A DNA stretch of 36,137 nt from assembly GCA_015486845.1 (NCBI GenBank), contig WFQU01000056.1:1-36137 (forward strand), given 5' to 3'. Positions within the stretch are counted from its first letter, which is position 1. Each line of letters begins with the position of its first letter. This stretch comes from Anaerolineae bacterium (GTDB lineage Bacteria; Chloroflexota; Anaerolineae; JAADDB01). The translations under genes were made by a program, and so were the position numbers. Below are positions 7,519-15,306 of this stretch, piece after piece. The notes under the pieces are model-generated. The model searched no databases, was not told the origin of the DNA, and saw only the letters and a list, made by a program, of their open reading frames with translations.

Positions 7519-8880
7519 CTATAATTCTACTTTGGGTAAGTCATGCAATGCCTGTTGAATTTTCTCTTCGGGATAAGCGAAATCCTCCAGATTGCCGGCG
7601 AAATAGGCATCGTAAGCAGCCATATCGAAGTGTCCATGCCCGCTGAAATTGAATAGAATTGCTTTCTCCTGGCCGGTTTCTTTTGCTTTCAATGCTTCGT
7701 CGATCACCGCTTTGATCGCGTGGGCTGTCTCCGGCGCTGGAATAATGCCTTCCGACCGGGCAAATTGCACGGCGGCGGCAAACACTTCGTTCTGGTAATA
7801 TGCTCGGGGCTCGACCAATCCGGCTTTTACCAAAGAGGAAATGATGGGTGCCATGCCGTGGTAGCGTAAACCTCCAGCATGGATTCCCGGCGGAACGAAC
7901 GTATGCCCCAAAGTGTGCATCTTCATAATCGGCGTCATCTTGCCCGTGTCACCAAAGTCGAATTCGTACAGCCCTTTGGTCAAAGTGGGGCAAGACTTCG
8001 GTTCTACAGCAATAAATGATGTTTCTTTGCCGTTTTGCAGCCGTTCCCGCATGAACGGCAACATGATGCCGCCGTAGTTCGAGCCACCGCCGACACAGCC
8101 AATGACGACATCGGGATAATCCTCGAACTCTTTGAAAGCCTCGATGGCTTCTGTGCCAATGACGGTTTGGTGCAGCAAGACGTGGTTCAAAACGCTGCCT
8201 AACGCGTAGTTCGTGCCTTCGGTAAGAGCCGCTTCTTCTACCGCTTCGGAAATCGCCATGCCCAGACTACCGGTAGAATCGGGGTCAACAGCTAAAATAG
8301 CCCGGCCGGATTGCGTTTCATTGGATGGGCTGGGAATGACTGTCGCGCCCCAGGCCTGGATCATCGAACGACGATACGGCTTTTGCTGGTAGCTGACTTT
8401 CACCATGTATACTTTAACTTCCATGTTGAAAAGTTGCCCGGCCAATGCTAATGCCGAGCCCCACTGGCCGGCGCCGGTTTCCGTTGTCAGCCGGTTGATA
8501 CCAGCCTGTTTGTTGTAATACGCCTGCGCCACCGCAGTGTTTGGCTTGTGGCTGCCGGCAGGGCTGACTCCCTCGTATTTGTAGTAAATGCGCGCTGGTG
8601 TGCCTAATGCTTTTTCCAGCCTACGTGCTCGATATAATGGCGTCGGCCGCCAAAGCGAATAAATTTCCCGTACTGGTTCAGGAATAGGGATATATCGTTC
8701 TTTGCTCATTTCTTGCTCGATCAATGCCATGGGGAAAATTGGCTTCAAATCGTCCGGCGTCACCGGCTTCAGTGTTGCTGGATTGATCACTGGGGCCATG
8801 GCAACAGGCATGTCAGGCAAGATATTGTACCAGCTAACAGGAATCTTGCTTTCCGGTAAATAGATTTTTGTTGTGTCCAT
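7519..8880 (-). CDS. trpB: TrpB2-type tryptophan synthase beta chain
   Basis: This is a PLP enzyme predicted to make L-tryptophan from indole and serine. The 453-residue length, long N-terminal extension ([19 protein letters not shown]) and the motif [11 protein letters not shown] with the PLP lysine at about residue 112 mark the TrpB2 family. Other family features are [14 protein letters not shown], the phosphate-binding glycine loop VGGGSNYGG and the C-terminal [21 protein letters not shown] 8880 is preceded by GGAGAAAGG within the recurrent repeat leader. There is no trpA or other tryptophan gene in the window, which fits reports that TrpB2 can act without the alpha subunit, for example in indole salvage. 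The gene stands alone. Confidence 0.93.
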   Translation of the reverse strand: MDTTKIYLPESKIPVSWYNILPDMPVAMAPVINPATLKPVTPDDLKPIFPMALIEQEMSKERYIPIPEPVREIYSLWRPTPLYRARRLEKALGTPARIYYKYEGVSPAGSHKPNTAVAQAYYNKQAGINRLTTETGAGQWGSALALAGQLFNMEVKVYMVKVSYQQKPYRRSMIQAWGATVIPSPSNETQSGRAILAVDPDSTGSLGMAISEAVEEAALTEGTNYALGSVLNHVLLHQTVIGTEAIEAFKEFEDYPDVVIGCVGGGSNYGGIMLPFMRERLQNGKETSFIAVEPKSCPTLTKGLYEFDFGDTGKMTPIMKMHTLGHTFVPPGIHAGGLRYHGMAPIISSLVKAGLVEPRAYYQNEVFAAAVQFARSEGIIPAPETAHAIKAVIDEALKAKETGQEKAILFNFSGHGHFDMAAYDAYFAGNLEDFAYPEEKIQQALHDLPKVEL

Positions 8881-9380
8881 CGTTACCTTTCTCCTCTCTG
8901 AAAATAAAATGGGACGCAGATAAACGCAGGCTGCGCACGCAGATAAAAAACAATGGTCAAAAAATGGACTTCGTCATGTCATGGCTGATTGGAGCAAAAC
9001 TATCCCCAACGCCGACAACGTTCCACGCAACGACAACATGCGTGGTCAATTTTCATTCGCTGTGATGCGCCATAGGCCCATGCCGATTCCTCTCTGAAAA
9101 CAACTCTGAAAATAACTTTTTTAGATTAGGCCGGTCTGTGACCCGCCGTTGTCCAAGTAAAACCTGCTGCATCAATAGATGCAAGCTGTTGCCGGAGTGG
9201 CTTTCATTTGTTGTGGTGTCCCTGTCTGTGCGGGGCACGTAGACAGACCGCCGGCACAATAACAACGCATCTAACCCTTGTGATACAAACGATACTTATT
9301 GAGAATAAAACAAGGCGCAGCACATAAATCAGTGCTACACACCATTGTCACACTAACTTAACAAAAAAAACATTGCAGGC
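8881..9380. other. 500-bp intergenic region with repeat leader
   Basis: No gene is supported between trpB2 and trxA. 8892-8958 is an inverted copy of the TCTGCGT-rich leader and supplies the trpB2 ribosome-binding site. A broken second piece of the leader's 3' end (CTCTGAAAATAA) lies near 9102-9113. Small hairpins occur at 9023-9045 (CCACGCA/TGCGTGG) and 9168-9183 (TGCATC/GATGCA). A loose inverted repeat (GCCGGTCTGT near 9129; ACAGACCGCCGGC near 9243) may be a remnant element. A run of eight A on the plus strand just downstream of trxA (9361-9370) would be a U-tract in its transcript, but I see no adjacent stem. Confidence 0.6.
8892..8958 (-). repeat. Repeat leader module carrying the trpB2 RBS
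   Basis: On the minus strand this reads as the same leader as at 246-312: ACCATTGTTTTTTATCTGCG, then GTGCGCAGCCTGCG, then ATTTTATTTTCAGAGAGGAG, leading into AAAGGTAACG and the trpB2 ATG. Near-identity to the copy before an unrelated 4-TM protein shows it is a mobile or amplified unit rather than a trp-specific leader. Confidence 0.85.
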
Positions 9381-9707
9381 TCAGTCGAAATGCGCCACTA
9401 ACTTGGGTAACACGCGCTGTTTTGGCTTGAAGCCAGTAATACGCTCGACTACTTGCCCGTTCTTAATGAGTAATACTGTTGGCAACCCCATAATGCCGTA
9501 ACTGCCTACAACCATCGGGTTCTCATCCGCATTGAATTTAGCTAATACAACTTTCCCCTCATATTCGTCGGCGATAGATTCCAGGATGGGATCTAATCGT
9601 TTACAAGGCTGGCACCAATCTGCCCAAAAGTCTACCATTACTGGAATAGGGGAACGCAAGACTTTCTCTTCGAAATTAGTATCTGTGACAACAAGATGAT
9701 TATCCAT
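9381..9707 (-). CDS. trxA: Thioredoxin
   Basis: This is a cytoplasmic disulfide reductase of 108 residues, the classic thioredoxin length. The fold is evident from VMVDFWADWCQPCKRLDPILE, with the redox pair Cys32/Cys35, LAKFNADENP, and the cis-proline segment GIMGLPTVLLIKNGQ. The active site is WCQPC where most thioredoxins have WCGPC, so its redox potential may differ. I chose ATG 9707 with AAGGAG 11 nt upstream; an upstream GTG at 9716 sits only 2 nt from that site. A strong promoter lies 36-64 bp upstream. It is a single-gene unit; no thioredoxin reductase is nearby. Confidence 0.95.
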   Translation of the reverse strand: MDNHLVVTDTNFEEKVLRSPIPVMVDFWADWCQPCKRLDPILESIADEYEGKVVLAKFNADENPMVVGSYGIMGLPTVLLIKNGQVVERITGFKPKQRVLPKLVAHFD

Positions 9708-9742
9708 TTCGTTCACAACTCCTTACCCGTTGAATCGCAGCC

Positions 9743-9771
9743 ATCATAACGAGGGAGCAAGGAACTGTCAA
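9743..9771 (-). promoter_or_regulatory. Sigma-70-type promoter for trxA
   Basis: On the minus strand TTGACA (9766-9771) and TATGAT (9743-9748) are separated by exactly 17 bp. The predicted start of transcription is about 30 nt before the trxA ATG. This is the best consensus promoter I found in the window. Confidence 0.8.
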
Positions 9772-10027
9772 ATCGATTGCCGTCGTTTGCTGCGTTATGG
9801 GCTGGCACGGAATCAGGATCTTCACACTAAGCGACTCGCAATCGTCGTTATAGGTTGCTAAATTCGCCCTAATGGATTACTGGAGGGCGTCGGAGGATGG
9901 TTTAGCCCATGTAGGTGTAGTCTCCAAGCGCCCAATCCTTGAACCCGTTTCTGTAGGCAGTGTCATATTTAGATTGCTGGCAATTCTTGCTGCGATTTAC
10001 AATCGCTGGCTGGTGCGGACGTTGGTC
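9772..10027. other. Intergenic region with nothing recognisable
   Basis: Between the trxA promoter and the end of tsaB I see no gene, repeat module, tRNA fold or clear terminator. A 70-codon frame on the plus strand (9872-10084) runs into tsaB antisense and lacks a ribosome-binding site. Confidence 0.5.
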
Positions 10028-10702
10028 TTACAATTGCGCCGTCGGCCGGATGTAAATGGGGGCGATGGCGTGAGACGCCGGTAAACCGCCCCGCGTGGCA
10101 ATCTCCGCTGCCCGCTCCGCTAAGTAGCCTGGCCGACGCGCACAATCCGCCGGTGAGCCGATCCGTTCCGGCAGAATGTTGCCGGCCAGCAATGCTGTTC
10201 GGACCGCCGTATCGATCTCTCCGCAAAAGAAAGTCTCGTCCGTTTGGGGCCGGGACAGCAGGTCCGCGGGGAAGCCGATTTCCGGCGGGGCCAGCAGGTT
10301 ATCCGGGCCGCGGCGGTAAAACGCCCAAACCAGCCGTTTCCGTCCCGCTTGCAGCAACGCACAGAGCGGCCGTTCCTCCCGGCGCCAGGCATAAGCAATG
10401 ATGTCTAACGTCGGCACCGGCACGATGGAAATGTGCCGGGCCAGGGCAATCCCCTTGGCTAAACTGATCCCGATGCGCACGCCGGTGTAAGAGCCGGGGC
10501 CTTGCGCTACAGCCAGGAGACGGACCTCTTCCCAGGAAACTTGTGCCCTCTGCAACATCGCAGCCAACCGGGGCGCCATTTCTACGGTGTGACGCTGGTC
10601 ACTCTGCCAGCTGTTTTCAGCTATCAGTTCTGCCTGGCTGCTATTGTAAAGGGCCACGCCGGCCCAGCGCGTCGCGCTATCGATGGCTACAATCAAAGTC
10701 AT
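10028..10702 (-). CDS. tsaB: tRNA threonylcarbamoyladenosine biosynthesis protein TsaB
   Basis: TsaB is the partner of TsaD in forming the N6-threonylcarbamoyladenosine (t6A) modification at position 37 of ANN-decoding tRNAs. The 224-residue product has the ASKHA-type N-terminus (LIVAIDSATRWAGVALY), a conserved histidine in the SDQRHTVEMAPRLAAML stretch, and the hallmark VAQGPGSYTGVRIGISLAKGIA. It overlaps the upstream tsaE gene by 26 nt, a common bacterial arrangement that supports both calls. AAAGGAT sits very close to the ATG, so translation may depend on coupling to tsaE. It is probably the last gene of the run from 13346. TsaD and TsaC are not in the window. Confidence 0.94.
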   Translation of the reverse strand: MTLIVAIDSATRWAGVALYNSSQAELIAENSWQSDQRHTVEMAPRLAAMLQRAQVSWEEVRLLAVAQGPGSYTGVRIGISLAKGIALARHISIVPVPTLDIIAYAWRREERPLCALLQAGRKRLVWAFYRRGPDNLLAPPEIGFPADLLSRPQTDETFFCGEIDTAVRTALLAGNILPERIGSPADCARRPGYLAERAAEIATRGGLPASHAIAPIYIRPTAQL

Positions 10703-11186
10703 ATCCTTTTAACTGTCGCAATAATTCGACCGCCTGCCGGCCGTAAGCCGTAAAATGCAGCCAGCGCTTGTTCTCTCCGGCCGGTTCGATGTCCACCTGT
10801 AAATGTTCCGGTGGCAAATAGGCTTGCAGCCGCTCCGCCCACTCAATGACCACGACGCCCTCTTCCCCCATCCATTCATCTAAAGCGAGGATAAAAGTCT
10901 CAACACCGTCCGTACCCAAACGATAACAATCCACGTGGAAAAAAGGGAAGCGGGCGTGGCGATATTCGTTGAGTAAAGTGAAAGTCGGGCTGGTTACCGG
11001 CTCGGTAACGCCCAAACCGCTGGCCACGCCCTGGGCAAAGCGGGTCTTGCCGGCGCCTAACTCGCCGTACAAAGCGATGACACAGCCTGGCCGGGCTATC
11101 CGTCCTATTTGGATAGCGATGGCAACGCTCTCTGCTTCGCCGCGACAAAGGCAGCATCTTTGCAGGGTCGGTTCGGCAAAGCGCAT
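10677..11186 (-). CDS. tsaE: tRNA t6A biosynthesis ATPase TsaE
   Basis: TsaE is the small ATPase needed for turnover of the bacterial TsaB-TsaD-TsaE t6A machinery. The 169-residue protein has a Walker A motif, GELGAGKT (41-48), followed by FAQGVASGLGV, the family motif VTSPTFTLLNEY, a FHVDCYRLG segment and the Walker B-like VVVIEWAERL. The N-terminus carries an unusual cysteine cluster (RCCLC, residues 10-14). It starts 6 nt after the degV stop without a strong ribosome-binding site and overlaps tsaB, so translation is probably coupled on both sides. Confidence 0.93.
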   Translation of the reverse strand: MRFAEPTLQRCCLCRGEAESVAIAIQIGRIARPGCVIALYGELGAGKTRFAQGVASGLGVTEPVTSPTFTLLNEYRHARFPFFHVDCYRLGTDGVETFILALDEWMGEEGVVVIEWAERLQAYLPPEHLQVDIEPAGENKRWLHFTAYGRQAVELLRQLKGYDFDCSHR

Positions 11187-11192
11187 GGTGCG

Positions 11193-12038
11193 TCAGGGCT
11201 CTCTATAGGCGATAACGCCCAATGTGCCGGGGCCAACGTGCACACCCACGGCCAGGCTCAAATCTGACGTGTAGAATTCCACTGGCTGCAAAATACTCCT
11301 GGCTAATTCGGCCACGACGGTCAGCTCTTCTGGACTGTTGACAGCTTGCACGGCCACGTGCACACCGCCATCACCTTGATCCAACCGCTCCGCGACAGTT
11401 TCCACCAAGCGTCGCAGCGCACGTTTGCGCCCGCGGGCTTTTTCCAGCGCCGCAGTCAATCCGTTGTCGACATACAAAATAGGCTGTATGCGCAACAGCG
11501 TGCCTAAGAACGCCGTCGCCGTGCCAATGCGTCCGCCCCAACGCAAATAGTCCATGGTGCGCGGCACTAAATGCACTTGCATCCGCTTCTTGACCAGGTC
11601 TGCTTCTTCCACCACCGCTTCCAAATCACCCCCGGCAGCGGCTTTGCGGGCAGCGGCCAATGCGACAAAGCCTAATCCCATCGCCGTAGAAAGGGAGTCG
11701 ACGACACGTACCGGGATCTTGCTTTGCGCAGCAGCCGCCTGGGCTGCGCCCACAGTGCCGCTGAGCTTGCTGGAAATGTGTACCGAAACAATGCTGTCAT
11801 ACTTGTCGGCCAGTTCCTCGTATAATGCTGTGAATTCACCCACAGAAGGCTGGGACGTCGTAGGCAGCTCTTTGTTTTGTTCTACGCGGCGATAAAACTC
11901 TGCCGGAGTAATGTCGATACCATCCCGGTAACTCTCCTGACCAAAAATCACCTTCAGGGGGATAACATGAATGTCGTGTTGCTGCACCAGCTCCGGGGAG
12001 AGCGTAGCCGTACTATCCGTCACAATGGCTATTGTCAA
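11193..12038 (-). CDS. DegV family fatty-acid-binding protein
   Basis: DegV proteins bind fatty acids and, in Firmicutes, feed them to the FakA kinase. The 281-residue product shows IAIVTDSTATLSPELVQQHDIHVIPLKVIFG, the lipid-head-group motif TTSQPS, VSVHISSKLSGTVGAAQ, VVDSLSTAMGLGFV and a C-terminal VGVHVGPGTLGVIAY. I chose TTG 12038 because AAAGGGG lies 6 nt upstream and the protein then begins as the family usually does. ATG 12062 has no visible ribosome-binding site. No FakA partner is nearby. It lies about 100 nt after a coiled-coil gene and 6 nt before tsaE, so co-transcription is likely. Confidence 0.9.
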   Translation of the reverse strand: MTIAIVTDSTATLSPELVQQHDIHVIPLKVIFGQESYRDGIDITPAEFYRRVEQNKELPTTSQPSVGEFTALYEELADKYDSIVSVHISSKLSGTVGAAQAAAAQSKIPVRVVDSLSTAMGLGFVALAAARKAAAGGDLEAVVEEADLVKKRMQVHLVPRTMDYLRWGGRIGTATAFLGTLLRIQPILYVDNGLTAALEKARGRKRALRRLVETVAERLDQGDGGVHVAVQAVNSPEELTVVAELARSILQPVEFYTSDLSLAVGVHVGPGTLGVIAYREP

Positions 12039-12140
12039 GTCGAACCCCTTTCTGTAGCGCATAATCGGCAACGTGATGCCGATAACAGCACTACATTGGT
12101 TATCACCATTCTCTCCCAAACGCTCTGATAGGCCGGCACG

Positions 12141-13346
12141 TTAACTCTGTGCCGCCTTCTTTTCAATCTCCAACAGCATTCCCAATGCTTTATTGATCAC
12201 ATCTGTTTCGGCGCGAGCCGTGCGCATGCGTTGTTCTGCAATCGTTTCCTGCAATTTCCACAACTGCTTAAGATGCTCTTCATGCAGCGCAATGGTATCG
12301 CTCAGCACCTGGATAGATTCAGCCAATGTCGTCCGCTTGCGTTCTTGGTCGTCTTCGAACTGTTGTTGCCGCAAAGCTTGACGCTCTAATCTTTTCTCCA
12401 CTTCACTTTGCTGTTCTTCGATCATTTTCTTGTAGCGTTCTTCGGCCAGTCGCTGGAATTCGGCTACCTGATCCTGATCGCGGCGCAATCCTTCTTGCCA
12501 CCGCTTGATCTCCGCGATGGCCGTCTCGGCCCGTTGGGTCGTGATTTGCATTGCTTGATGTTGTTGGCTGTATGTCTTGAATTTAGCCATCATATCAGAG
12601 ATGGTTTCCTGCCAAACCTCCTCGACTTTCTGGCGCTGGCTCAACCGCATTTGATAATCATCGTGGAATTTAGCTATCTGCCGGCGCAGATCGGCAGCCA
12701 AAGTTTTCATGTCGTCATTAGTCGCTTCCTGCCGGGTGATCCGCAACTCGGCACCCGAGAGCTTGCCCCGCATTTCTTCTAAGCGACGGAAAATCTCCAC
12801 ATTTTCCTCTTGTAACTGCACAACGCGTTGGTGATCCTGATGTCTTTGCTCGGTTAAATAAGGAAGCGACCGAATCTTCTCGCCCATCTCTTTATTGAAT
12901 TGTTCGGAGCTTTGCTTCAACTGGGTCAACTGCTTGCCCAGCCGCTGATCCTCCGCTTTGCGCAAATTAACCTCTTCCTGCAACAGCGAAACTTTGTTCA
13001 ACTCCTTGCGCAATTCGTTGATGGCGCGACTATTATTATCCTGATAACTACGGTACAGTTGTTGTACATCTTGCAATCGCTGGTTCAATTCGGCCTCGAA
13101 GTGTTCCATTTGCAGTGCGATGTCTTTGCGTAATTGTTGCTGCGTCTCCACAAACCGATCTTGATCCACCAACTGAGAACGCAAATTGGCCAAGTTTCCC
13201 TCTAATGTCTTGATAAAATGTGCATTTTGCTCCAACTCATGGCTTTGCGCTTCGATTTTCTGCTGTAATTCCTCAATGACTTTACGGTCGCGGCGGCGTT
13301 CCTCGTCCAGCCAACTCACCATTTGCGTGATTTGATTGACATCCAT
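12141..13346 (-). CDS. Long coiled-coil protein, unknown function
   Basis: I do not recognise this 401-residue protein. Nearly the whole length is predicted coiled coil, rich in Gln, Glu, Arg and Leu with heptad-like spacing (for example EERRRDRKVIEELQQKIEAQ, QRLGKQLTQLKQSSEQFNKE, KMIEEQQSEVEKRLERQALR). It has no signal peptide or membrane segment, so a cytoplasmic rod or scaffold is inferred. ATG 13346 follows GAGAGGAACAGCGT. A TTGCGG-17-TATAAT promoter lies about 165 bp upstream. It heads the run with degV, tsaE and tsaB, but no functional link to them is obvious. SMC-like, cytoskeletal or gas-vesicle roles cannot be told apart by eye. Confidence 0.75.
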   Translation of the reverse strand: MDVNQITQMVSWLDEERRRDRKVIEELQQKIEAQSHELEQNAHFIKTLEGNLANLRSQLVDQDRFVETQQQLRKDIALQMEHFEAELNQRLQDVQQLYRSYQDNNSRAINELRKELNKVSLLQEEVNLRKAEDQRLGKQLTQLKQSSEQFNKEMGEKIRSLPYLTEQRHQDHQRVVQLQEENVEIFRRLEEMRGKLSGAELRITRQEATNDDMKTLAADLRRQIAKFHDDYQMRLSQRQKVEEVWQETISDMMAKFKTYSQQHQAMQITTQRAETAIAEIKRWQEGLRRDQDQVAEFQRLAEERYKKMIEEQQSEVEKRLERQALRQQQFEDDQERKRTTLAESIQVLSDTIALHEEHLKQLWKLQETIAEQRMRTARAETDVINKALGMLLEIEKKAAQS

Positions 13347-13510
13347 ACGCTGTTCCTCTCAATCCGTTTCAGATGATGCTTATTCCCCTGATTGACGTCG
13401 GAGTCTCGGCCCGATCTTGCTGCAAACAACGAGCATGCTCTCTGATGAAAGTTAAGGGTTATACCTGTCCGGCGGTAGCAAACAGGCGCCACGCGTGACA
13501 GACACCTGTT

Positions 13511-13539
13511 ATTATACTTTAGCGAAAGCTTCCCCGCAA
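13511..13539 (-). promoter_or_regulatory. Promoter upstream of the coiled-coil/degV/tsaEB run
   Basis: On the minus strand a perfect TATAAT (13511-13516) is 17 bp from TTGCGG (13534-13539). It leaves a 5' leader of about 160 nt. The same TTGCG -35 core and 17-bp spacer occur before pspA. Confidence 0.6.
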
Positions 13540-13580
13540 TTGGCCACCCGACAGGGCTGCCCGGGACAACCGGTTCAAGT

Positions 13581-14558
13581 TCAGGCGCTGGTGACCTGGG
13601 CGAAGACCCGGCGGAAATTACCGCCCAAGATCGCTTTAATGGCCGTCTCATTGTAGCCCCGGGCCATCAGTCCCGCCGTAATTCCCGGCAAACGGCTGGC
13701 ATCTTCCAACCCTTGCGGCGCCATAGTCCCCATACCGTCGAAATCGGAGCCTAACATTACATGGTCGGCACCGATTAACTTGACCATGTAATCGATATGA
13801 TCCAGCACGTCCAGCACGGAAGCATTCTCCTTATCCTGGCGCAAAAACGGAGGCACATAAGTGACCCCGACGGCGCCGCCGTTAGCGACGATGGCTTGCA
13901 ATTGTGCATCGGTGAGATTACGTTGGTGATCGTAAACGGCTGTCGCATTGCTGTGTGAAGCGATAACCGGCTGTTCGCTCAGCGCCAGCACGTCACGCAC
14001 GCCGGCCGGCGCTAAATGCGAAACATCCAGCACAATGCCTAACCGGTTGCACTCGGCCACCAAGGCGCGGCCAAAGTTCGTCAGCCCGCCGCCGCTGATA
14101 CTTTCCTTGACGCCGTCCGCTGCCTCGTTGCGGAAATTCCAGGTCAGCGTGATTAAACGGATGCCGAGGCGGTGAAACATGCGCAGTGCTGGTAGACTAC
14201 CGGCCAACGGTTCCGCCCCTTCGAAGCTGAGCATGCCGGCCACAGCGTGGTCGGCAAAGGCTACGTCCAAATCGGCGGCTGTCGTAGCCAACCGGAAATC
14301 GTCATTGGCAGCCACTTCGCGGTGAAAAGCATCAATGGCTTCCAGTGCGTAGCGGGTGGCGTCAGCATAGCGTGCTGGCGGTGTCCAGACTGCAAAGACT
14401 TGTCCGGTCACATTTCCTTCGTGTAGCCGCGGCAGGTCGATCTGCCCGCTTTCGCTTCTTTCTCCTAAACGCCTTTTGCCGGCCAGCACGTCCAGCAACG
14501 TGTCGCAATGCGCATCGCAGACCAGTGAACTCTTGTGCAGTGTCATAGCATCTATCAT
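13581..14558 (-). CDS. M19 family membrane-dipeptidase-like metallopeptidase
   Basis: M19 enzymes are binuclear zinc dipeptidases related to renal dipeptidase. The 325-residue product has the N-terminal metal site DAHCDT (His17, Asp19), the bridging glutamate in LSFEGAEPL, the LDVSHLAPAG and PVIASHSNA histidines, and GSDFDGMG near the C-terminus. All expected metal ligands are therefore present. No signal peptide is visible, so cytoplasmic cleavage of dipeptides, perhaps from cell-wall turnover, is inferred. ATG 14558 follows GGAAAGG with an 8-nt spacer; that site overlaps the stop of the upstream amidase and only 4 nt separate the genes. The frame stays open upstream to 14651 but that part lies inside the amidase gene. 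Confidence 0.93.
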   Translation of the reverse strand: MIDAMTLHKSSLVCDAHCDTLLDVLAGKRRLGERSESGQIDLPRLHEGNVTGQVFAVWTPPARYADATRYALEAIDAFHREVAANDDFRLATTAADLDVAFADHAVAGMLSFEGAEPLAGSLPALRMFHRLGIRLITLTWNFRNEAADGVKESISGGGLTNFGRALVAECNRLGIVLDVSHLAPAGVRDVLALSEQPVIASHSNATAVYDHQRNLTDAQLQAIVANGGAVGVTYVPPFLRQDKENASVLDVLDHIDYMVKLIGADHVMLGSDFDGMGTMAPQGLEDASRLPGITAGLMARGYNETAIKAILGGNFRRVFAQVTSA

Positions 14559-14562
14559 TCCG

Positions 14563-15276
14563 TCAACCTTTCCGGGCAAAAAAACAGCCAATTGATTGTA
14601 TAATACCCTGGACGACACGGCTTTGCTGGTGCAAGAGCAACGACCGGTCACCTCCCAAAAACCCCATCTCTAAAATCACAGCTGGTATTTTAGCGTTGAT
14701 ATAACGGAATGCATAATAGCGCTTCATGTCACGGCTAATAGTGTTGGCAGACCATGAGAGACCCGTGGCAGCGCTGTATTGTTCTTGCAAACAAGCCAAG
14801 AATAGGTCTTCTTCTCTTTTAGCTTGGTCGTAACTGCCGTGCCAACGAGCCGCTTTGAAACCGCTGCGCTCGATGCAGGAATCGCTGTGCAAGGAAAGGA
14901 AAAGATCCGCTTGAATTTGGTCCAAGCGCTGGTCATGCTCCTGTAATAGCTGCACGGACGCGCCATGTTCTTGCAGCGCTTGGTTGACTCGTCGGGCAAT
15001 TTGCCAGTTCACGTCCACTTCGCGCAATCCGTCGGGACAGACTGCACCGGAGTCATAGCCATGATGACCGGATAAAAGCGCTATGCTGTGGCCGGCGAGG
15101 GCGCTTTCAAACCGTCGGGCGTTGGCGGAGGCCTGGGCCCACGCAGCTGTTCCCTGCGCAGCAGGCTGTCCGCCGGCGGAGTACAGCAACACGGCACTGA
15201 CGATCAAGAAGAGTGCAAGAAACATGCCCGCTACCAACAAGGCGTCGCTGCCGCGATCACCGGCTGGATTCTCCAT
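14563..15276 (-). CDS. Amidase_3 N-acetylmuramoyl-L-alanine amidase, membrane-anchored
   Basis: The family cleaves the bond between N-acetylmuramic acid and L-alanine in peptidoglycan. The 237-residue product has one N-terminal membrane segment (about residues 12-33) and then a zinc amidase domain. The ligands can be read as His71 (SGHHGYDSGA), Glu86 (LREVDVN) and His130 (LFLSLHSDS), with catalytic Glu203 in AVILEMGFLGG. The enzyme should face outside the membrane. ATG 15276 follows GGGGGAAA; a GTG at 15279 is alternative. Tight coupling with the downstream dipeptidase suggests a wall-peptide release and recycling pair, which is an inference. It is shorter than amidases carrying SH3 or LysM wall-binding domains. 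Confidence 0.9.
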   Translation of the reverse strand: MENPAGDRGSDALLVAGMFLALFLIVSAVLLYSAGGQPAAQGTAAWAQASANARRFESALAGHSIALLSGHHGYDSGAVCPDGLREVDVNWQIARRVNQALQEHGASVQLLQEHDQRLDQIQADLFLSLHSDSCIERSGFKAARWHGSYDQAKREEDLFLACLQEQYSAATGLSWSANTISRDMKRYYAFRYINAKIPAVILEMGFLGGDRSLLLHQQSRVVQGIIQSIGCFFARKG

Positions 15277-15306
15277 CACTTTCCCCCGTTAAACGTCATG
15301 GGATCA

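Noticed and set aside
9129-9255. Third MITE-like element in the trpB2-trxA gap
   Set aside because: GCCGGTCTGT and ACAGACCGCCGGC form only an imperfect pair with an extra CGG, and there is no second copy in the window.
9053-9265. 70-codon minus-strand frame in the trpB2-trxA gap
   Set aside because: No translation signal or family resemblance; it crosses hairpins and a possible remnant inverted repeat.
9840-9960. Possible tRNA gene
   Set aside because: A GAACCCG-like stretch was noticed, but no acceptor stem, anticodon arm or T-loop GTTCRA in proper spacing could be drawn.
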